Below, piece by piece: positions 63,562 to 64,000 of a stretch of 64,000 nt of DNA. Positions within the stretch are counted from its first letter, which is position 1. Every line of letters starts with the position of its first letter. Both the position numbers and the translations under genes were made by a program. Location: NCBI RefSeq assembly GCF_016920785.2, contig NW_024609846.1, positions 80,113,816 to 80,177,815 of the forward strand, in the 5' to 3' direction. Under the pieces are notes generated by a model. The model did no database searches, was not told where the DNA came from, and worked only from the letters and a program-made list of their open reading frames with translations. Source of the stretch: Ixodes scapularis (taxonomy: Eukaryota; Arthropoda; Arachnida; Ixodida; Ixodidae).

Positions 63562-64000
63562 AGGGCAACTCCGCTCAATTCCGAAAAATTTAGGCTTCCA
63601 TGTGATTCACATTCACAAAGCACTACTAAACAACTCTAAGTCTTTGGATTCGCGAAATGTGGAATATTATTTGTGTAATCCTAATTTAAACATCAGATAC
63701 CGAAACCGAAACTTCGGTTGCGTCAGGCAACATTGGTCTCGGGTCGTCATGGCACGTCACGTCGAACCACGTGGTCTTGTGACGTTCGGGAGAAAGCAAA
63801 AAACCGAGCGAGGTTTTTTTTTTTTTTTCATTGGACGCGGGCAGGTCGTTCCGCATGGCGTGGACGGTGATGGCCCGGGGGCGAGGGGGAAGGGGAGAAG
63901 ACGAAAGAGGAGAAAAGGAGCGGAGAAACAAATAAATAAATATATAAATAAATAAACAGACCGATAAGCGCGCAGGGCAGCGCATCCCAGGCGCATCCGT
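63562..64000. mobile_element. TTAA element, AGGGCAAC family, runs off window
   Basis: TTAA at 63558-63561, then AGGGCAACTCCGCTCAATTC. Sequence to about 63790 matches the right half of 16253-17098 in reverse (shared GAAACTTCGG, CAACATTGG and CACGTGGT words). A T-run at about 63815-63829 and an (AAAT)n tract at 63924-63957 follow. The other end lies outside. Confidence 0.75.
63924..63957. repeat. (AAAT)n microsatellite
   Basis: Tandem AAAT/AAATAT units inside or beside the element at the right edge. Confidence 0.9.

Noticed and set aside
1..64000. Bacterial or phage-type defence, secretion or toxin system
   Set aside because: Spliced animal genes, poly(A) signals and eukaryotic transposons dominate. 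No operon-like coding blocks are present.

Overview
The window is a piece of a large, repeat-rich animal nuclear genome. Short, GC-rich coding exons with GT-AG introns sit in long AT-rich introns full of small transposon remnants. The protein matches, the many TTAA-flanked and hAT-type miniature elements and the tRNA-derived SINEs suggest an arthropod, most likely an arachnid such as a hard tick. That assignment is inference; no mitochondrial, rRNA or other species-diagnostic sequence is present.

Three protein genes lie head to tail on the + strand. (1) The last two coding exons of CTDNEP1/Dullard (1850-1961 and 7286-7431), a nuclear-envelope lipin phosphatase, are followed by a 3'UTR of about 2.2 kb with AATAAA at 9630. 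(2) A complete vigilin gene (HDLBP/Dp1 family) has 17 coding exons from 22755 to 49279. All splice phases join to give about 1283 residues with a divergent KH1 plus 14 recognisable KH repeats. Its promoter and a non-coding first exon are probably near 11.5-12.0 kb, with a candidate donor at 11967, and its 3'UTR ends near an AATAAA at 50880. (3) A complete SZRD1 gene (SUZ RNA-binding domain protein) has 4 coding exons from 52217 to 61063 and encodes about 173 residues. Vigilin and SZRD1 are RNA-binding proteins. Vigilin and CTDNEP1 both act at the ER/nuclear envelope. No operon-like link is implied.

The rest is intron and intergenic sequence with layered mobile-element debris. There are at least six TTAA-flanked terminal-inverted-repeat families, three hAT-type miniature elements with perfect 8-bp target duplications (10863-11333, 15162-15647, 60081-60451) and a pogo/Tigger MITE (41189-41590). 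A decayed Tigger transposase lies at 46280-46951, and a roughly 1.07-kb element bounded by CCGTAATATCCCGAG ends that I do not recognise lies at 42321-43386. A long fold-back element (55115-55770), tRNA-like SINE heads, a tRNA-Ser-like locus (31182-31263), LTR primer-site remnants, a palindromic 26-bp minisatellite at the left edge and a set of near-perfect hairpins complete the picture.

The points most worth checking are the inverted pair of the same MITE family bracketing vigilin exons 7-9, the GC-AG intron after vigilin exon 9, the broken GXXG loop of vigilin KH8, the unrecognised 1.07-kb element and the hairpin cluster. I found no prokaryote-style system, CRISPR array or intact transposase gene.
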